From Pyrocephalus nanus (taxonomy: Eukaryota > Chordata > Aves > Passeriformes > Tyrannidae), in the NCBI GenBank assembly GCA_038380795.1, contig CM076269.1:3968001-4032000 (forward strand): a DNA stretch of 64,000 nt. Reading direction: 5' to 3'. The position numbers were made by a program, and so were the translations under genes. Each line of letters starts with the position of its first letter. Position 1 is the first letter of the stretch. This document shows, piece after piece, positions 31,051 through 42,130 of the stretch. The notes under the pieces were generated by a model. The model worked only from the letters and a program-made list of their open reading frames with translations. It was not told the DNA's origin and did no database searches.

Positions 31051-32869
31051 GAGGAGGGATCAACTTGAGCTGGGATGCAGGGTTCCCCGTCCTGCTTGAG
31101 ATAAGTCCTGGAGGGTGGCTGGATCAAGGAGAAATATGTGCTTATCTACAGTTTACATGTGCATGTGCAAGGGCAGAACCAGACCTGCTGAGTGCCGCTG
31201 TGCTGAAAGTTCTAAGGCCAGGAGAGGACAATGGGGAAGTCTGTGTGTGTGCTCCTGATTTAATAGTCAGCGTGAAAAAATGTCCACTGATTTGGAGGGG
31301 CCAGAATTGGATTTGGGGCTTGTAACTCATCGAAAACTCCAGCATGGTCTATCTCAGTTTCCAAAATATAGCAGCTGCATTTGAAAAGTTTGGTGCAGAT
31401 TCTGGATGTGGACTTTCAATTGAAGATAAGGGGAAAATCCAGTTCAGTTAGTGATGGTCTTTTGTGCTGCTTGAACAGCAATGACTATGTGGACCAGCAT
31501 CCCTGTGCATCCCAGAGCGATGCAGCTGGTGGCTTCAGAACTGGCTGATGGATTGTAAATTGGATCAGCTCAAAGATTACAGTTTGGATGTCATCCCTTC
31601 AGGTAAAAAGGCAGTGGCTGGTGTTATGCCTGGCCTAAGCCAATGTGTGAGTTGGTGATGCTGACGAGGACATGAGGGCTATGCAGAGGAATTCATAGTT
31701 TATGCTACAACAGAGGGAACTGCAAATATCACTGAGGGCAAAGAAATAGTGTCAGGGTAGAGAGGACAGTGCATGCTAGGTGGGGGATGCTCAGGTGTGG
31801 GAACAACACATGGCATTCCCAGATGTGCTTCTCAGCATTCAGGTAATGGTCCTTCCTTGTGTGAGGCAGTGTGTATTTCTGGCTGGGATGAGAAAAGGGG
31901 CAGGGAGGACACAGCCACCTCTGTGGACTCACTGTCAGCTCTGGAAGGATTTGAGGGTGATGGATCTTGTGGGGTTCACCGGGAGCATGCCAGCCTCAGA
32001 CATTCTCCTCACTGCAGCTTCCCTGGGGCTCAGCTGTCTGTTGACCTCTGGCCACAGGGACAAGAGCCAAACCATGTGGGAGAAATCCAACCAGTCTGAT
32101 TGCTCTCAGAGCAGACAAAGAAGAACCCAAAAGCAGATATTCCTTGAGTTGGGTCCCAGTCACAGGGGGGGACAGGGCAATTCCAGATCAGTGGATTGAA
32201 ATCTGAATGGTTTATGTTCCCAGGATTCAGAGGTTTTAATTTCTGAGGTAGCACCCCCAGATGTGCCATGGGCAGCAGCATGTATCTGTCCCTCCCTCAG
32301 AGAGAGCCACGCGCTCTCAGTAGCGTGTGGAAGGACTGCTAAGCACAGACAGAAGTGACCCTGTGCCTGGTGGAATCATGTCCTTTCCTCCGCTATGGAG
32401 CTGCCTGGTTGGTGTCCCAGCCTTGCTTCAAGAGGAACATGGCAGTCAGAGCATGTTGGCATGGACTCAGCTGAGGGAAGACGTGCAGCTCTCCCCAGGC
32501 TTTGTTTTTGTTACAAAGTGCATCAGGCAACAGAGTTAGCAGCAAAGCAAAGCCAGAAAACCCCTTAGGAGCAGAGGCAGTATGCTGAGATTCCCCATTT
32601 GCCCCTTTTTCTCTTAGTGGGGGACCAGGATCGGCCCCATGTGAGCTCCAAAATCTGAGGCACAGGGAGCGGACCTGTGGCTCTCCCGCCCTGCAAACAG
32701 CACCAGCTTCCCACACTGGGGCTCCCCAAAATTGGCGAAGCCCTGCGGAAACTCACTTGAAAGATCTCAGAGTTGAACTCTGTTTTGGGATGGAGAGTGT
32801 CAAAAACATGTCCTGCCCACGCAGAGCCCAGCCTGAGCCCCGGCCCAGCCGCCGGCAGCCGCTCTCTGC
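31051..32869. other. 1.8 kb with no recognised feature
   Basis: CpG-poor sequence with no repeat family or CNE texture. Part of 31330-31450 is AT-richer but lacks CpGs or clear motif clusters. Confidence 0.5.
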
Positions 32870-33040
32870 AGCGGCCCTCAGTTAAACCTGATCCCTCGCT
32901 TTAAGGGGCTGCCTGGCACTTAGTGGAGACCATAAATAGCGATTTATAAACGATCTTCACGCCGATTCCTCTGCCTCTGCTCAGACATCAAAGTCTATAA
33001 TTCACGCCCTCCCGCGTCCTGAGCCTTGCAAAACCAGAGC
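32870..33040. promoter_or_regulatory. CNE-like island
   Basis: Right of 'cagttaaacctgatccctcg' come 'accataaatagcgatttata' and 'aacgatcttcacgccg', then 'gacatcaaagtctataattc' (CATCAAAG is a TCF/LEF-type word) and a second 'ctttgatgtg' near 33040 in the opposite orientation. Several CpGs are retained in AT-balanced text. Confidence 0.5.
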
Positions 33041-33079
33041 CTTTGATGTGAGCCCCCCTCCTTCGCTACCTGCGCGGGG

Positions 33080-33350
33080 GCCGAGCCTGGCTGGGCTGTG
33101 GGCATGTGCTCTGCGTGCAGCAAGGCGCCAGGCCCGCTCTGCGAGGCATTTTATAAGGTGTCTGCTGTCACTCAGCCTGTTCCTGAGCCTGTTATCCCCT
33201 TTGGCGAGGCCGCATGGGACATCTGCGGAACAATGGGAATGGACCAGGGGGAGATTGCTGGGGGCAGCGTCCAGAAAGCACCTGGCCTCTCCTTCCCCCC
33301 TTCCCCCCAGCACCTGCAAATTAATGGAAACTTCTCCTTCCAATAGGGCT
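33080..33350. promoter_or_regulatory. Conserved-looking island, coding potential ambiguous
   Basis: Low-repeat, CpG-bearing sequence with 'cctgttatcccctttggcg' and 'gcggaacaatgggaatgg' (ACAATGG is a SOX-type word), ending in 'gcaaattaatggaaac'. A plus-strand frame at 33098-33346 (82 codons) stays open across most of it and has mixed residues, so a short exon cannot be excluded. No known family or convincing donor was found, so I favour a non-coding element. Confidence 0.4.
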
Positions 33351-34079
33351 GCCTGTGCTGTTTAACAAGTCCAACTGCAGGCTCTAAGGGCTAGAAACCA
33401 GCCTTGCTTCTCGGGGTGCAGGCGGCTCCCAGGATCCTTGCCCAGCCCTACTGCTCCTAAGGCAGGGGCAAACATTGGTGCAAGAACTGTGTGGTGTGAA
33501 CGGGCCATGATTATATGTCATGTGAGGCTAAGAAGGAGTTTCTGTAGGATGGACAGTTTTCCCTTCGTAGTTCACGTGAAACTGCAAAATGGAGGCTCCA
33601 CGCTGTGGTCGGGCTGAGATCTAGGCGAGATGTGTGGGACAGGTGTCCCTCACTAGCCTGGCAATCTCTTCCTCTTTCTTCTGCCTCTTTCTTCCTCCGT
33701 TTTTTAGCCATGGAGAGTACTTTCAAGATGTGAAACCAGTGCAGGCTCTGGAGAAGGCACACATGGCTGGTCACATCCGTATTGAACCAAAGGTTGTTCG
33801 AGTCCAACCAAAGGGCTGTCCTTGACTGTGGTACCAAAGCGCTGTGAGAAGGGAGAGAGAGAGGGCTTAGATCTGTATCCCTGGTCATCTTCATCACTGC
33901 CAGTTCAGCCTCTTGGTCCCCACACAAGGACCTGCAGGGTCAGGCACCAGAGCTGGATATAAGTCGCATGTAAAGCACAAATGAAACTCTGTCTATAAAA
34001 AAGCTGCCTGGTGTGGTGCGAAATACTTTGTCTTACAAGCCAGACACTGCAAAGTTGATAGAGGTGTTTGGGGCGTTGG
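33351..34079. other. No recognised feature
   Basis: Ordinary sequence with a C/T-rich tract at about 33660-33705. Nothing recognised. Confidence 0.5.
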
Positions 34080-34440
34080 GAGGATTTCAATGTATTTAGC
34101 AGCTGGGATGGTTGTGGGGTTTTTATTTTATTTTGTTTTATTTTAAGTCTGTAGAAATATATTGAGAGAGTCTTGCATGTGCTACAGGCTTGACAAGTGG
34201 TGAAGAAAGGGCATGAATCATGTCACTCAGCTCTGTATTTAATCATATCAAACTGGTTTGGTTCTCCAACAAGTCAACATATATTATCTGTGTAAAAAAG
34301 GCATTTTACAGGACTAGGAGTCTAAATATCATTTATAAATATTTAATTCTACAAGTGATCTTTGCAAAAGAAGAATAGCTCTTCATTATCATACCTGTGT
34401 CTATTGAAATATCACCATTATTTATCATCTACTGTTGGTG
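34080..34440. promoter_or_regulatory. Strong CNE-like AT-rich island
   Basis: About 360 bp of strongly AT-rich sequence in a GC-richer setting: a TTTTATTTTATTTTG run at 34120-34145, then 'tttaatcatatcaaac', 'caacatatattatctg' and 'atcatttataaatattta' near 34329-34346, and 'cattatttatcatctac' near the end. It has CNE texture but few CpGs. Alternative: an ancient AT-rich repeat. Confidence 0.45.
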
Positions 34441-35944
34441 CAGTGTCCCACCTGAGCCTGGAAGAGTTATTTTCTAATGGAGGCTACCATGGGACCGGCC
34501 TTGTCCTCCTCCCCATGTGAGGCACTGTGTGAAATGGTACACAGAGCACTGGCATGGGTCCCCTGCTCTCTGGCCCTCGACTGCACCAGCACAGCAGCAG
34601 GAGGGTCACACCATGGAGGTGCTCAGTGACCCAGTGCCTAAGCTTGGGGGAGCCTCGTGCCATCAGGCTCCTTAACCAAAGGAACCGGAGCTGCCAAAAC
34701 CCTCTTTGTCTGCCTGAGAGCTTTTGTGGAGCACTGATCACCCATCTTGCTGTGAAAGTGCCCTGCTCTGCTGCAATTGGACTGCTCTTACAGTGGCCAA
34801 AGTGAATCATAAAAAGCAGTGGCCTTGCACGCTCATCCTGTCCCCATCCCCATCCCTGTGGCTTTCTGCCTGTTTAATCTCTCTGACATTCAGCCCAGCC
34901 TTGCCCTGCTCTGTTTTGACTCCTGACAAGCCTTTCAATTTGCTCTCCTCTCTGAAGAGCTGAGAAGCCATTGATAGCTCTCCCCCTGCATTATTGAACC
35001 TCAGCGTCGGGTTTCGGGCCCCAGGGAGCAGCCCCACACACTATTGATCTGCAGGGCTCGGGTTCAGCCTGCTGCTGGCACACGCCTGTCCCCGGGTCCC
35101 CAGGCAGCCATGGCCCCCTTCTTGCTCTGCTGGAGGAGGAGACTCCCATCTTTTAGGGACGGGGCTTTAAAAGATGCCCCCTCTGGGGTATACATCCTGC
35201 ACCCTCGTCCTCCCTGTATTTGACAGGGGTGGGAGGAGACAGACTTCCCATTTGTAACCAGCCTGACAGCTCAGGAACCTTGAGCCCTCTGTGTCCCCAG
35301 AGGTGCTGTCGAGGTAGCACCAAGATCTTCTGTTGGAGCAGAAGGCCAGGAAGGGACAAAGAATCAGTCTGGTTAGAGGAGGGAAAACTCTGACTTTGCT
35401 TTTCTTGGAGAGACAAATCTCCCTGGAGAAGACCCAGTAACAGGGAGTATCTCATTTAAACCCTACTGGGATCTTGCCCCAGCTGCCCAGGACTTTGTTC
35501 TTGTCACTGATGTGCAGTCTGATCAGAAAGCAGGCACCCCTTTGCACCACAGATACCCTTGGTGTTCTCATACCCTGCAGTGAATTGTTTTCCCAAGACC
35601 ATGGGAATGTCTGTTGACAGGCTACAGAAGGCCGATAGCCTATTTTGCCATACTTTCAGTAGGAGCATTTTTCATCTGCTTTTTTCACTGCCACCCTTAA
35701 CAGCCAGTGTACCATGAAAGGGAGCAGGGATCCCTCACACACCAGCCCATGTCACCACGCATGTCCCCTGGTGCTGCTGAGCAGTGCTGATTATCCGGGT
35801 GAGGAAAGCTATCTTCTCTATCCCTCCCTTACCCATTTAGGGCATGTTTAGCCCCTGGTCCTTCTCCCAGAGGCTGGCAGGATGCAGCGGCATGGAAGGG
35901 GCTGGCCTGGGAGCCAGAGTGCAAATGCATTTCAGCAGGGGGGG
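34441..35944. other. No recognised feature
   Basis: About 1.5 kb. A small patch near 34980-35060 with CpGs ('cctcagcgtcgggtttcggg') could be conserved but is too short to call. Otherwise nothing recognised. Confidence 0.5.
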
Positions 35945-36230
35945 AAGAGGAAGGGCAAGTGTGGATTTTATTAAGTGATAACACATCTCCAAATCAGATT
36001 ATGGGAAATTTTCGGGGGCACCTCAGCATTGATTGGCTGGGCCAGCGTTGGCGAGGCTGTGTGGGAGCACGTCGGAGCATGTGCAATCGGATCCCTTCCA
36101 TTAGCCTGATCGATAGGCACCCTGTGGGGGGAGCGGGCCAGAGTGTGGACAAAACTGCATAAATATATACGCAAGAGCCAAGAAATCACATTACAGCGAA
36201 AGAATCCGAGCACAACATGGGTAACCCTTT
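35945..36230. promoter_or_regulatory. CNE-like island with ONECUT-type core
   Basis: 'ttttattaagtgataacac' and 'caaatcagattatggg' lead into 'gcattgattggctggg', then 'cattagcctgatcgatagg' with ATCGAT at 36109-36114 (the ONECUT/HNF6 core word), then 'gcataaatatatacgcaag'. CpGs persist near 36013, 36050, 36070, 36088, 36112 and 36171. Strong CNE texture; function inferred. Confidence 0.55.
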
Positions 36231-37369
36231 CACCCCAGCACCCAGGGCAGGGGGAGCATTAACGCTTTCAGGGCAGCCTTCTGTCTCCAGTGCTGGATCT
36301 GGGGTTGACCACGTTGTGGGTTGGTGTAGCAGTAGGAAGCAGTGAGGAACCACTTCCCCGTGCCTGGCTTGCTGGATTCCAGGTGTGTTTCTTTGGCTGC
36401 AAGGGATCTGCTGGCACATGCTCTCATGTGCATGACGTGGCTGGGCACCAGGAGCGTGAGCAGTGCATGCACGGTGTCCCCTCCAGCGGTGTCCCTGCTG
36501 CTCTTTGAAGTGTGGTGCTTGTTAGTGGGTTGCTGTCAGACACAGCATCCATGTGATGCCCAAGGAGAAGGAACTGGCAAATGTCTGGAGAGTCACTGCA
36601 CGGCTGAGCCAAGCTCAGCCTGCAGGCCAGGTCTTCTGCATCACTTCTCCACCAGCAATTTGCTGTGCAGCCTCAGGAGACTGGGAGTTACGGGTCTCCC
36701 TTCTGCATCATCGCCTGCAGCATCCCCCGGTGTCACAGGCAGGCAGAGGTGGGTGCACCCAAGTTCAAGGCAGCCTGAGAGAGGGAGGAAGGGAGAACAA
36801 ACACTTCCCATGGGACACAGAGCAAAATGGGACGAAGGGATGTCAAGGGGAGAAAGACCGAGCACTAACATCAGACAAATAACACATTTATAAAATCTCT
36901 GCTTCATGCAATCCTAAGAATTTGTTAGAACACAGAACAGATCTTGCTGTCCTCAATCCACATTTAGGATTTCTGGACAAAAAAGTATCCAAGAAGCACA
37001 AATGCTGCTGTAGGGGCCTTCCCACTCTCACCTGCAATGCTGTCTGGAGCCCCAGGACTTCATCTCCCTTTCCACCAAGTCCCACTTATCACATTTCCAG
37101 TCCCTCCCCAGCCATGCCTGCCTGCCTTTCCAGTCCTGTTTTGACACTTCTAATTAGCAGACATTTAACACCTTGTTTGGCTTGGACTCTGCCTTCAGCC
37201 AGACAACACATCGATGGCCTTTGACTTCTCCCCTGACCCCGGCTAACCTGGCAGCGCAGCTCTCTTGGCATCACTCCGAACACATCCTGTCCAATTTCCT
37301 CCCGCTGCCCTCTGCCCCCCCGGTCCCCACGGCCCTCCCCAGCCGTGCCGGGGCGAAGGCACCGCGAGA
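36231..37369. other. No recognised feature, except a short TAATTAG patch
   Basis: CpG-poor to moderate DNA. 'ttctaattagcagac' near 37148-37162 and AT-rich text at 36870-36990 may be small constrained sites. No gene recognised; the 183-codon plus frame at 36342-36893 has no domain signature. Confidence 0.45.
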
Positions 37370-37570
37370 TGCGATGAGCAGCCTTTCCCTTCGTAAGCGC
37401 TTTCCTGAACATGATTTAAAGCACTGAAGCAAGAAAAGGTGGGGGGGGGGGAGGGGGGGAAAAGGCCCGTAATAAAGTCAGCACTCTGCTTATTAAGGGG
37501 AAAAGGCTGTGCTTTACTTATACTAACATTAATTAGATAGATATATAGGGAGCAAAGAGGCCTCTAGGAG
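37370..37570. promoter_or_regulatory. CNE-like island with a long G run
   Basis: 'cttcgtaagcgctttcc', 'gaacatgatttaaagcac', a G11-A-G7 run at 37441-37459, then 'cccgtaataaagtcagc', 'cttattaaggggaaaagg' and 'actaacattaattagatag' (TAATTA core). The G run could form a quadruplex on the plus strand. Confidence 0.5.
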
Positions 37571-38734
37571 ATTTATACGGGGGCCCTAAAGATGGATGTG
37601 AGGATTGACAGACAGCAGCTCCCTTAGAGTGCCAGGAACACGGGAACTGGGAAGTGGTGATGGGGAGCCAAACGGCAGTGCTCTTAGTGATGCTGAAGTG
37701 CAGCAAGTATGAGGGCAGATAAGGATGTTTGAACCTGCCAAGAACACCTGAGGGTGCCATAAAGCTGGAAGAACATGCAGATAGGGAGCACCATGGAGGT
37801 TTCTGAGAGCATCCTCAAAGAGGAGCATGTCTCCCTCTCCTGTTCCCCTCTGTGGTACAGGCAGGCAGGTGTACTGCCAGCTGAAGTCTTTCTTTCACGC
37901 AGTAGTTTGTCTTTCATTCTCCAGAAACCTGTAGCCACCTGGATGCCATTATCAAATTGAAGAGACACTCCAAGCTGTTTATTTTTGTTGTGAGACTTTT
38001 CTCCCTTCCTTGCTGCATCAATAAAATATTTTCCTACCATTTCCATCACTGGACAGACAGCAGAGCAGGAAACTCCTCATGGCCTTTTCACGATCCCCCT
38101 GCAGAAGGGTGCTTTGTTAGCTCTGATTGGAGCAGGTCCCCTTCTGCTCTGTGTGTTGTGCTGAGGTGGAAGAGCAGTCCCTGCCCCAGCTCTCAGCCAC
38201 GTGCAGTGGGGTAGAACCATCTGCATGCTACACTAACACAGCAGAACAGGTGATCATCTTCTTGGGCCTTCTGCCCCCGTGGTCCTTTTTTTTGTGTGTT
38301 TCCATTCGGGAAGGTGACTACAGTCTGGGGGTCCAGCAGGAATAGCTGAGCCCATACCACCTGCATGCTTGGTGTTTTTCACCATCTTTCCTCCTTCCTC
38401 ATCCGTCCTCTTGGGGATAGCAGAACTCCTCACTGGTCCTTTCCCACTGATGCTTCAGTAAGGACAGGTCTGGAAGTGCTCTGTGACACCTTTGCAACTG
38501 TTGAACTTTCCACTTTGTCAAGACAGTTAGCATCCTTGGGCTTTGTTCACTCTCCTCTAAGCACTTCTTTTACCTGCAAGGACAAAGTCTGACTGGTACA
38601 GGAAGGGAAGTTTAACTGTGAGTCCTCACAGGCCCAGTGGAGAGGCCTTGCTCATCCTGGGACTGCCAGGTGCTCACACACCAGTGAGAGAGTTCTCCAG
38701 CCTGGAGAGTTGTCTGTCTTGTTAAATCTCTGTT
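37571..38734. other. No recognised feature
   Basis: About 1.1 kb of unique-looking sequence; 'caataaaatattttcc' near 38019-38034 is a local AT patch. Nothing recognised. Confidence 0.5.
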
Positions 38735-38870
38735 CCCATCCACTTTGCACAGGAGGAGTTTCCACACAGGGAAGAGCCCAGGACTACCTGGGGAAGCTGC
38801 GACAGAGGTGGGAGTTCAGCTGAGGTCTCTGATCCATAGCCTTGTGCTCCACCACAAGCCCGTCCTACTC
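38735..38870 (-). mobile_element. Ancient MIR-like remnant (minus)
   Basis: On the plus strand the order is 'cactttgcacaggaggagtt', 'cacacagggaagagcccagg', 'gacagaggtgggagttcagc', 'tgaggtctctgatccatagc' and 'cttgtgctccacc'. This tracks the reverse complement of a MIR head ('gcagagccgggattcgaacccaggtctg...actccaaagcccatgctctt'). The match is best over the last 70 bp. Confidence 0.5.
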
Positions 38871-38874
38871 TCGA

Positions 38875-39230
38875 ATTAGGGCTTGTAAACGGCTTGTGGC
38901 TTCTGCTGACAAGCGAAGGGTGAAGGCTCTGGGGGGTTTTATTTGCAATTGCTGCAGCTTGTGTCCATGAGCTACATCAGGGCCGCTCATCAGCTTGTCC
39001 CGCCTTTGCTTTCTGAACTGGATATCTCCATCCTGCCCAGGCAGTGCCCCCTCCCCTCTTTCTCCCAGCCTGGATTAAATATAGCAGCTAACTTTGGTGG
39101 TGATTAGTAATAAAATTTTAACAAGCATCCATATGAACGTCGTTCTGTCACTTTTATGAGGCCATTTACAGCAGGGAGATATAAGAGCACCTTAAATCTC
39201 CCCCTAACAGGAGGGGTCATGTCAGAAGGG
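38875..39230. promoter_or_regulatory. Strong CNE-like island
   Basis: Left part: 'ctcgaattagggcttgtaaa' and 'ttttatttgcaattgctgc'. Right part: 'gattaaatatagcagctaac', 'ggtgattagtaataaaattt' and 'ccatatgaacgtcg', then 'cttttatgaggccattta'. Homeodomain words are dense and CpGs survive. The two halves are joined by a pyrimidine-rich spacer near 39030-39065. Confidence 0.55.
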
Positions 39231-40579
39231 TGAGAAGCAGAGAGCCCAGTGTCCCATGTCACCTGCCTGGTGCTGCTGAGGGTGCTCCCTGTCCCCACCA
39301 TGGGACAGTTGGTTCCCCTCTGTGCAGATTGACCAGTCTGGCTTGACCAGTCACTTTCTGGACCAGTGGATGGAAAAGCAGGGAGATGCTGTGGGCATCT
39401 CAGGCACTGCCCATCTGCAGGGGAGCCCAGCACAGGGATGTTGTTGGAGCTGGGGACCGGCACAGCAGCACAAGGTTTGCTCAGGCCCTGCAGCAGAGCA
39501 GAGGCCTCAGTGCTGAGGCACTGCACTTAGAAAAATAAACTCTGGTAGGAAAAAGTGTTCACATCAACCATTTTCCGTTCGCCTCCCAAGCACGTGGAGT
39601 GCACGACGGGGAGTGAATGATTCTTGTCTTTTTGCCCAAGCCTAAATTTAGGGCCTGACTCTACCCTGGCACTGCCTACCTTTTCTAAGAAAGGCTTGTA
39701 AAACCTATACACCCTTCCCTGTTTCCGATCCGTTTGGCTGCACACCAAGGGCAGGGTCTGCTCCTGCTTCCAGTGATGTGGATGACGTGCTCAGCCACGT
39801 CATGGCAGGAACTGGACTGAGTCCCTTCTCAGCAATGTGTGTGTGAGCAGCTGAAGGGATCCTTTGCAGGAGTACGGTAGAAGGAATAAGCCTTTGTGTT
39901 CCCTGTGTAGTTACACGTCCCAGCTCTGCTCCCGTCTGTGGGCTTAATTTGTGTTACTGAAAACTTTCTGTGTTGCTCAGCACGGCAGCTGCATCAGGCT
40001 AGAACAGGTCTCAGGTCTGGCCAGGTTCTGTCTGAGCTGAGCACCAGGGACAAGCACAATTTCTGAGAAGTGATCCAGCCAGCAAATTGAGGATGTGAGA
40101 CTGCACAGGTGATGTTCCATGCTGGGAAGGTGAGAGCTCCTTCTGCCCCAGGTGAGAGGCAGCAGCAAATTCCCACACCTACTGATATCCCTGAGCTCCC
40201 AGAGGAGGGCAGAAGGGATCCAGGACAGGGAGAGGTGCTGTGCCTTCCTCAGGGTCGCAGAAGCCTTTGGGTGATGGCAAACCTCAAAATAGAGCCCTTC
40301 TGTCCTAGTAGCCACCAAACCACAGGGCTTCACAACTGCTCTGCTTTCCGTGTGGGCGCTCTGCTTCCTGTGCCAGCAGCACCACGTCAAACACAGCTTC
40401 ACCAAGGCTTTTATTATTAAGAAAAATGCCAAGACTTGTGGTCTGAGTTATAAGTGGAAGTTTAGGTTTGTTCCTTTTTCTAGTTTTGTTTCTTCAGAAA
40501 AAAGGAAACACACCTTAGAACAGTGAAATGAGAAAATAAGGAAGCAAAAATGTGTCCGAAAGGAGGGCTTGCTTGTTGT
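39231..40579. other. No recognised feature
   Basis: Includes a 12-bp palindrome CCTAAATTTAGG at 39641-39652 whose inner CTAAATTTAG fits the MEF2 consensus. Otherwise no repeat family, CNE or gene was recognised. Confidence 0.45.
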
Positions 40580-40720
40580 GAGCAGTGCCTGGTTATTATT
40601 ATTATTATTTAATGTAAATAATAACAATGTTAATGTTATTTGCATGTATAATATACATTATAACTAATATACATTAGTTATATAGAGACATATCATTATT
40701 TTTCCAACCTCTTATATCTT
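40580..40720. repeat. AT-rich block with TTA repeat and two adjacent palindromes
   Basis: A (TTA)n run lies at about 40593-40609. ATGTATA-A-TATACAT occupies 40644-40658, and directly next to it TATAACTAAT-ATAC-ATTAGTTATA (10-bp perfect arms) occupies 40659-40682. The block could be a cruciform-prone AT-rich repeat or a conserved element. Confidence 0.8.
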
Positions 40721-41859
40721 ACCCAAGCTCTAACTGTGCAAGGCAGGTGTAAAAGCCACCTGTGCAAAGGCAAAGGAGCAGAGCAGGGAGCAGGTGCCTT
40801 GTTCTAGGTCTGGAGCTGGAATTATAAAGCACTGTTGCAAACCTGCTGGTTTCTGAGGAGGTGAGACATAGCATCCAGGAATCCAATCTGTCTTTTAGAT
40901 ACTGATGAAATGATATCAGGGATATCATAGCCAATGATAAAAGTAAGTGGAAAAGGTTGGTATAGATTATTTTGATTTTCTGGTGAGAAGGGCAGAAGTG
41001 AACAGGCTGGCTAAGTCAGACTGTTACTTTTTTTCTCAGAAAAGGTGACGTTTCCACGTTTGAAAATTTCATTCTGGAGTCTTGTAGGATACACTGGCCC
41101 TCAGGTTTTGACCAAGTGGGAAATTAATTCCACAGTGTTGCCGTTTCATGTGGAAAGCAAGCCTTGTGAGCCAGCAGCCCAAGCAGACAGCATCTTCAGG
41201 ACTCCCCCTGTATTGTTCACAGGCCACAGGGTGAAGCAGGGGTAAGAGCACAAGGCAGCTGCTGGCAGCTTGTGGGTGAAAGGAAGCAGTGGCTGCTGTC
41301 AGGCCAAGAGGATGTTGGCATTTGCTGCACTTGGCAGCAGCAGGATGATCCTGTGTCTTGCTCCCATGCCGCTCTGTTGAGTTTCCCTTGGAGCCCAGGC
41401 TCCCCCTAGGCTGGTATTTGGGTGTTTTTCCTGATGGCTTCCCTGGGTCAGATGAGACATCCGTATCCCTGTGAGCAGGAAGGACCTGATGCTCCGTCTG
41501 TGCATCACTTCACATTGCTACTGAGAGAGCCTTGGTACCCCAGATGGGCTCAGTGAGCCGAGATGTCCCGCACATCCTCGGTGCTGTAAATTATGCTCTC
41601 CATCCTCCACAAACCCACACGTGCGCCACAAGTTCCCTGTGCATGTCGGTGCAGTCGTAGGTAATGACTGGGGTCGCCACAGTGACCTGTTTGCAGGAGT
41701 GAGTTGTCTGAGTTTGGCAGAGGAAGGCACCTCGAGGCCTGTAGTGGGTCGGGGATGCAGGAGGCGATGCTGCGGGAAAGCCAGCCCGTGGACGGTGGGA
41801 TGCAGGGGTAGCCCTGCTCCGAGGGGTTAGAGCCTGCTCCAGCAGGAGGTCAAAAAGGC
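40721..41859. other. No recognised feature
   Basis: AT-moderate to 41040, then GC-richer. CpGs increase at 41560-41700 ('cacacgtgcgccac', 'gtcggtgcagtcgtagg'), which may be a small conserved patch. No gene recognised. Confidence 0.45.
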
Positions 41860-42130
41860 AAAGTTTCTTGGGAGGTGAATTATCAGTGGGAGCAATATTG
41901 GCGGGTCAAGCACATCGGTGCTGGGGTAATACAGTTAAGGTGCAGAGCCTTGGAGGGAGCCCGGCCGAGGAGTGCAGCATTAAAGCAATGAGCCCAGCTT
42001 AATCTGCCCCAAGTGAGGGCAGTGGGGTCTTTAATATTGTGTCAGGCTCGCAGGCCCTTGTTGGCGGGTTATTCTTCACGGCAGCTAATGCCACTGGGCT
42101 AACTGAATTAGCCCCTCCTTCCGCGGGGTG
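41860..42130. promoter_or_regulatory. CNE-like island
   Basis: 'ggtgaattatcagtgggagc', 'gcaatattggcgggtcaagc', 'gctggggtaatacagttaag', 'gcattaaagcaatgagcc', 'ctttaatattgtgtcagg' (ATTGT is SOX-type) and 'gctaactgaattagcccc' recur over 270 bp with intact CpGs. Strong CNE texture. Confidence 0.5.
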
